NCBI GenBank assembly: GCA_023374045.1
Contig: JAIOTZ010000155.1
Coordinates: 17,058 to 81,057 of the forward strand
Reading direction: 5' to 3'
Source of the DNA: Limonium bicolor
Lineage: Eukaryota; Streptophyta; Magnoliopsida; Caryophyllales; Plumbaginaceae
DNA length: 64,000 bases
Shown here: positions 57,951-64,000 of the stretch, one piece after another
Layout: every line of letters starts with the position of its first letter
Position numbering within the stretch: position 1 is the first letter of the stretch
The notes under the pieces: generated by a model
The model's database searches: none
Told to the model about the DNA's origin: nothing
Seen by the model: only the letters and a program-made list of their open reading frames with translations
Program-made: the position numbers and the translations under genes

Positions 57951-60900
57951 TGTAACACCCCATCTCAATCCAAATGTGGTTTCGCAACTTAACAACATAT
58001 ATATAAATGTCACAACGGAATTCAATACACTCCAGGACCTTGCCACGGTCTGATTGACAGAATATACCGAACATTAGTACTACCAACCTTAACCAAATAC
58101 ATATCCTTCTTACAATCCCCTCACATCCTATACATCTTACTAACTCAAATTGCCATACGAGTGTACATGCACAACTCGTAGGCCACACTTAACCCGTAAC
58201 GCTTGTACCCCTTCTTACTCTTGTGACGGCCGCCTCCTGACGTTCACCTGTGTAGTAAAAAACAGCCCCCAAAGGGGGTCAACACGAATGCTGGTACGAT
58301 CCTCTCATGGCCCCCAAGCTAACGTGGCTACGACGACTAATTGTCGATAGCATGGAGGTTGATTAGATGCCAACATAATAGAAAGTGCAATAAACAACAA
58401 TCCAAATATGAACAATCAAATTCAACCAATTGAACGACTTAAATGCGTTCCCTTAATTAGAGAGTTAATTATTTAACTCCTTAAGTTATGTTTCCTCTTA
58501 ATCTTAGTCAATCCTTATCTTACCTCAATCTTAGTCTTATCTTAGTCTTAGAAACAACCAACCTTTAAAAAGGAATGGATGTAGCTTATCTTAGTCTCAT
58601 AATACAAACCATCCTTTAAATAGGAATGGTTTCAACTTATCTCAGCCTTATCTTATATATGCCAACCGTTCTCTCATTGGGAACTGGTTAACCCTTAGTT
58701 CGTTGTTTATTTTCATAGGGCTTGGTTAACCGTAGCCAGCAGCACGACACTTACCGGCAATAAACAACATTCTTGAATTGTTGGGGATGTAGGCTAGATC
58801 CCCCCACGCCATCTTAGTATGCCTCCCTCCTAGAACAAGTAGTCCGAGGAGGCCGAGTCTGTATGTCGACTCTAGGCGACGAGCCCGAAGACAAGTCTTA
58901 TCTGGAAGTCAGTATCTGATAAGGATACCGACCTCCCCCAATACACATGTGCCGGTACCATTCCGGATTCCTCACTCCCCCCAAAGTTAAAGTTAGTAGT
59001 AGTCTCAATGCGACGTTTGTTTGTTTAACCTCTTTCGGTTATTATCAAACTCATATTGGGGAGTGTTCCTTAGTCTCACACAATTCCTTACTAAACGTTT
59101 GTTAGTTGGTTCTCACGGTAAGTTGTGTTAGTTTTCAACATCATCACACAACAATACAATAAACATAATGTTCCGGTTGCATGCTTTATCTTGTTTAGTG
59201 AGCACACAAAAACAAATAGCACACAAGCCGAGGGACACCTCGTTAGCAAGCAGGTCACAAGAAGAACTGTACCGTTCACAGTTGGTCGTTTGGTTGCTTA
59301 CTCTCCTCCGGAGTCCAAACTCTCAAGTCCTAAAACATTGATTCAGTTTTAGGTTGTTAATCACTTAACTTAATTCAACTTCTTTAACTTACTTAACCCA
59401 TAATGATTCCCCACCTAACACCTCTTAAGTTTTACAACTTATTCTTACAACTTAACCTTAACTTTTAAGTTATACTTAACTTAATCCCTTAGGTCTTTAT
59501 ACCTCTACTCATCAATGCCCTCTTAATGGGGTACCATTAATACCACTAAACTTCCTTAGGATTTCTTTCTTTTTTTTTCATCTTTAGGGTCAACCGACCT
59601 TACCGACCGACCTTACCCAAGGTTAGTCCATTCCAGAACTTATTACCGCTTGAAAATTTTACCCCGACCGACCTTGCAAGTCCGGTCCCCAAGGTCGGTC
59701 CATTCCCGAGAGTTTTTCCCGTGGAAAATTTAAGCCCGACCGACATTGCCAAGGTCGGTCCCAAGTTCGGTCGATTCCAGAGACTCAATTCGTACACAAA
59801 ATACAAGCCCGACCGAACTTGTAAGTCCGGTCCCCAAGTTCGGTCGATTCCAGAAACTCTTTCCGGTAGTGTAAACTGAGCTCGACCGACCTTGCAGGTC
59901 CGGTCCCTAAGGTCGGTCGGCTCCAGAACCTTGTTTCTAAATTCCCATTTGACTCCAAACTTCTCCACAAGTTCCCCCATGTGTCCTAATACCACTTAAG
60001 CACTTAAACTCACCTTAGAACTTCCACCAAAATCTCCAAAACAATTTCCAAAGATCTTCTTAAAATTCACTCAATCCTTTTAAAACTCCTAACACTTAGG
60101 ACTTATTTCCTTACATTTCCAACTTGTAACCTTACCAAAACTTCAACCAACCCAAGTGTTCCCTCCTTAACAGTTTGAGCACTTCATAAACATTATTTTC
60201 CATCTTCAGTTCATTTACCAAAACTTCCTCAAGTCATCTTACATATCCATGCACAATTCCTCTCTTTTCCATTTGTTACTCATCATTCCTAAACTCTTGG
60301 ACATATCTAAACATTTCTTCCCATCCTCTTAGCACCTTAACCTTGTTCTTCTTTGCCTTGACTATTCTACACCCTCCTTAGACATTTCCATCTCCTTTTA
60401 CCCAACTTACTCACCATTCTCATGATCACACGCTCTTTTACATTCCTAGTCAATTTCCTCGACATTCGACAACATTCTCCTTCAATTTTCACTTCCATCT
60501 CCTAAGTCCACTCATTACTATCTAAACTAAAACCTTATTGTTCCGCTACTAGCATCATCACTACTTACACAAGCTTCCCAACACTTCCATTGATATATTC
60601 CCTAGTTCATACCTAAATCACCTTAAAGCATTATACACCTTCTCCTCCAAATTTTGCACAAGTGCTTCCATTCCTCTTACCATGACTTTGGTGTGTTCAA
60701 TACACCCACCAATCCTCTAATTCTTCCTAGACAACTCTAGGTCATTCTCATCCTCAAGAACTCCTTAGTTAACTCATTTCCACTCAAATTCCTCTTAATG
60801 ATCCCAAGTGAATCCTAGGGCATCTTAACTCACCACTACCACTTAAACACTTTGTTTTCTACTCAAATTTCGCCATAGCTTCTCTAGTACATTATCATGC

Positions 60901-62635
60901 CCAAATGCATTGGTTTTCCTCATTCAACCATCACACACACATCAAGTTCTTTCTCATCATATTTTATCACCCAAACCAACTCATTCACAACAAACTCAAT
61001 ATATTGCAATAATCTTAAATTGCATAGCACTAAGGCTCTTAAATGACATGGCTCTTAGGCCCTTAAATGACTTAAACTTAAACACTGAATTTCCCACATA
61101 TAAAAGCTTTCAACCTGCAAATACACACAACAATGCCCCCATAGCAATATAAGTGTTCTCTTAATTCACCTTATACTTATCTTACTAACTTATTTCCATT
61201 GGCTCCTTAATCACAAGTTCATAAGCTAGTTTAAATTTCTTTTTCCTATGTATATAACCATTACCTCATGTAAGCCCAGCTACATTGGTACTCATCTAGA
61301 ACTCATTCCTTAAACCTTAAACCACCATTAGGTAAGCAATTTACCTTGTTTTCTCAAGCTTATCTTAACTTCCTCCTTAGACCTTTTTCCCTTGGGAATC
61401 TCGCCACCATCTTAACTTCCCTTGCCAATGTTCTAATCAATACACATGACTCTCATGAGTGCTAAATAATACACTAACCTTAAGGAGTAAACCCTAGGAT
61501 GAAAATGTGTTTTAAGGTCTTAAAATGAATGTTTTACCTTGAAGTCTTAAGGTAGGCTTGGATATGAATCAGAAGGACCTCCTCTAGCCCTTGGAGAATA
61601 GAATCAAGCTAGAACAATGGATAAAACAAGGCTCCATGAGATAATTTTTGGCCATGTAAGAAAGTGATGGAAACTTGGTTTTTCTTACATTTTCCTTACC
61701 TTGAATGAATGGAGAACCAAATGGGCTCTTCAAACTTGATTTTCCTCCATCAATGGAGTTTTCTCTTGGCACCAAACTTGAGCTTTGAAGGATTTGAGAA
61801 GATAGAAAGATAGGTCTTGGCCTAACTAGAGAAATCTACACTTGGTTTGAGATTTGGAGCAAAGATGAACACTTGTTGAGCAATTGAAGGTGGAGCACCC
61901 ATGGATGGAGCTCTCTCGGTTTTGGAGCAGGAGAGGAGAAAAGAAACCATGGAGGGAAGGATAAATGAAGAGAGGAAGAAGAAAGGTGGCTTAAATGAAG
62001 ATATTTGTTATAAAAGGTAAATAGTCTTTCTTTTACTTTCCTTCCCTTTTTCTTTCTTATTTGATGAATTCTTTAATGACTCATCCCTTAGAAACCGGCC
62101 CCCTCATTAGATAAGGCTAACATGGTCTTTGTTGACCAACTAATTGACTTATGTTGACTAAAACTTAAACTAGTCTTTATTTGGCACTATTCACAAATTA
62201 GTGCACATATTTGTGAAATTTTTGGTTTCCCATTGATTTAGACTTCCTAATGTGATACTAATTAAGTACACATGTTGATTAAGATGTAATCATGGGCATC
62301 TTGCCACTCAAAACTCAATTCTAAGACAATTTCTCAAAAAGGTGCTTTGAGGAGTCTTAAAGCACATTTTGTGTTTAAGCTTGTTTTTGAGCTTGGTTTT
62401 CTTTGGTAATTGATTTAAAATGTCCATTGACATATCACTAAGGTCTTATAATGGTATTTGGGTGCTGATCAAAGTCACTCCAAGCTTAGAGCATGTTTTT
62501 GCCCAAATTGCCCTTAAGGCATTTTCTTGTGTTTTCCTTGGTTTAAATTGTCTACCAATCTCTCTAAGGCATATTTTAGCCTTACTACATCATATATTGA
62601 TGTTTACTTATCATACTTAGGTTTGGGGTATTTCA
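57951..62635 (-). repeat. 5' LTR of element C (right copy)
   Basis: 4685 bp, TGTAACACCCCATC to GTTTGGGGTATTTCA on the plus strand. Aligns along its full length with 47967-52655. Differences are substitutions and one- to ten-base indels. Confidence 0.93.
59591..59913. repeat. Hairpin array, five units, in right LTR of C
   Basis: Same units as 49617-49933. Some arms differ between the two LTRs (unit 1 AAGGTTAGTC here against AAGGTCGGTC; unit 5 AAGGTCGGTC here against AAGGTCAGTC). The minus-strand 131-codon frame is again open (59995-59600). Confidence 0.9.
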
Positions 62636-62640
62636 AGTGA
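62636..62640. repeat. Target-site duplication AGTGA, right copy (element C)
   Basis: Partner of 47962-47966. Confidence 0.95.
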
Positions 62641-64000
62641 CTTAACCTCGCCCGACAATAAGTCGGAGGAACTTAGCAAATAATCGTGAGAGCACGAATA
62701 GTATGTATACTAGATTACCAGAGAGCTGGTTAAAAAAAAAATCTAAAACCCATTCAGTTCAAGCACGGTAAAAGAATACCACACTTGTTTAATAAACCTT
62801 ACTCCCACCATAGAGGGATAAAAAGGCGATGTGTAACACATTAAGGATAACATGAAGGGTGAGTAACCCAAGTTATCAGGGTCACGCAGCAGAAGCTATG
62901 GGCCCTAACTAGGAGATAATGTACCTAGTAAGTATAATAGAATGGCTATTAATGCCTTGAAGCCAAATAGGCTAGAACCGAATTAATTATGAGTTAAGTA
63001 AACTCATATAGGAATTCTTGGTGCAAAGACTAAACCATTGGTATGGTTAATACCCTTTGACCAGTGTATATTATGTAATAAACCGTTAGTGAAGCTAAAA
63101 TACTTCAGATTGCCCGAACTTAGTAAACCAATGTTCAATAATAACATATGGTAGATTACGTGGGCGTAATCCCTTTAAAGGGGGGGAGAGCGAAAACCGC
63201 TTAATGTAAGTTTCATGAATAAAACATATAAACTATAATGTGCATAGCACAAATGAGAATCAAATTGATGATTTGTACTATCTTAAATAATCATATGTAT
63301 TCATTCATATGTAATTATGGTAATTGGCACGAGAGATGCAAATACCATAGGACAAATCTATCTTGTAACCCCAGTGTAAGAGTATTAGTAAGAGAGTAAT
63401 GAGTAGTTGGGACGGAGTTCCACAAGTATTTAGCCCTTAAAGAAGTAGTACGAATTGATTGAGTGTAGTTGATTTATGAAGTCCATGAGTAGTGTATTCC
63501 TATAAATTATTGGAAGCAAATCGAGGACAACTGAATTTTATAAGTTGTATTCCGTAGTTAGTCTAATTGAGATAATTGGAGTTGTAATGGATGAAAGTAA
63601 TGGATGAAAGTAGCGAAGATCGATGAAATGACCACTTAGGCATTGAATCTCGAAGCAAAGTATTTGGAAGTAGAGTGAGGATTGATGGACTGAATTCCAT
63701 CCTTTGAAGATGTATGAATTTGTAATCATGACTAGGAAGAGTAAAAAGATAAAATTAAAATAATTGAAATCATTTGGTTGTTTGAAACTGATGTGGGAAG
63801 TTGAACTTGATCCTGATCAGATCAAGGGAAACCGAACACAAACTGGGGTGGAAAGATAGTTCAACACTGATGCTGATCACTTCAAGGTCGAATGATTCTT
63901 GAAGCTCCCCTCAAGTGGTCACAAGAATCGCACATAGGATAGAAGTAATGAATATGAATTGGAATTTGGAGTTGTGTGTTTTAAGGAAACATTCCTAATT
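62641..64000 (+). pseudogene. Element B internal domain, second part (3' non-coding side)
   Basis: Continues B after the C insertion. GGTCACGCAGCAGAAGCTATG at about 62880 matches C (minus, about 54055-54075). GATTACGTGGGCGTAATCC at 63155-63173 and the following purine tract (about 63174-63187) match C at 53819-53855. Text near 63830-63880 (GGGAAACCGAACACAAACTGGGGTGG and CTGATGCTGATCAC) matches C near 53200-53260. It contains no gene. By analogy with C the 3' LTR should begin shortly beyond the window. Confidence 0.75.
63174..63187 (+). promoter_or_regulatory. Internal polypurine tract of element B
   Basis: TTAAAGGGGGGGAG, in the same context as the internal tract of element C. It is not followed by an LTR, so it is an internal copy rather than the one adjoining the 3' LTR. 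Confidence 0.7.

Larger units (their letters stand above)
47967..62635 (-). mobile_element. Element C: LARD-like gypsy derivative inserted in element B
   Basis: A complete 14.67-kb element on the minus strand: LTRs 47967-52655 and 57951-62635, primer site at the right inner edge, polypurine tract at the left inner edge, 5-bp duplication AGTGA. The LTRs look about 97-98 per cent identical, so insertion is recent, yet the 5.3-kb internal domain holds only degenerate pol. It must therefore have been copied by proteins from another element. It lies antiparallel to its host copy B, so blocks of the two internal domains form long inverted repeats. Confidence 0.92.
39997..64000 (+). mobile_element. 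Element B: large-LTR gypsy-derived retrotransposon (LARD-like), continues past window
   Basis: The 5' LTR (39997-44072) is followed by a primer site and an internal domain at 44090-47966 that resumes at 62641 after insertion of element C. The 3' LTR lies outside the window. The internal sequence aligns by eye in many blocks with the minus-strand internal domain of C, so both belong to one family. No open frame longer than about 95 codons exists; faint gag and integrase traces are riddled with stops. Long LTRs plus a long non-coding internal domain match the LARD class (large retrotransposon derivatives), which move using proteins of autonomous relatives. Confidence 0.85.

Overview
This is a stretch of plant nuclear DNA made almost entirely of nested, mostly degraded transposable elements. 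No host protein-coding gene, tRNA, rRNA, CRISPR array or prokaryotic operon was found. The lineages present point to a flowering plant, probably a eudicot, with a large repeat-rich genome: a chromodomain Ty3/gypsy element of Tekay/Del type, a CACTA TNP2 fragment, a DUF4283-type L1 LINE, a hAT deletion derivative, and Ty1/copia with a tRNA-iMet primer site. I cannot name the species.

Layout, 1-20 kb. Bases 1-616 are a piece of CACTA TNP2 transposase gene. It abuts a Tekay-like gypsy element (element A, 617-15445; LTRs 617-3081 and 12986-15445). The pol frame of A is open except that a 4.8-kb solo LTR (element D, 5607-10424, 5-bp target duplication CCAGG) sits inside the reverse transcriptase codons; gag is frameshifted. 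Next comes the U3 part of a reverse-strand LTR (E, 15446-20092), which cuts the endonuclease domain of a LINE.

Layout, 20-39 kb. The LINE fragment (minus strand, ORF1 plus start of ORF2) spans 20093-23215. A 949-bp non-autonomous hAT with perfect 8-bp target duplication lies at 23439-24387. Unclassified AT-rich repeat debris follows to 30435. An internally deleted, Sirevirus-like copia element lies on the minus strand at 30436-34971 (5-bp target duplication ACATG). More unclassified repeat DNA, including a tandem pair of LTR-like blocks, runs to 38948.

Layout, 39-64 kb. A 1-kb LTR 5' part (G, 38949-39996) is interrupted by element B (plus strand, from 39997 past the window end). B is interrupted by element C (minus strand, 47967-62635, 5-bp target duplication AGTGA, LTRs of about 4.7 kb). 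B and C are one family: 4-4.7 kb LTRs, identical primer-site context, and internal domains holding only wrecked gag/pol. They look like LARD-type elements that need proteins supplied in trans.

Inferred history: the LINE was hit by E; the gypsy element A was hit by an element that later collapsed to solo LTR D; LTR G was hit by B, and B by C. The most unusual signal is that the LTRs of A, B and C, which are unalike in sequence, each carry four or five CCGG-rich hairpins spaced about 65-75 bp apart. A weaker pair occurs near 37.8 kb.
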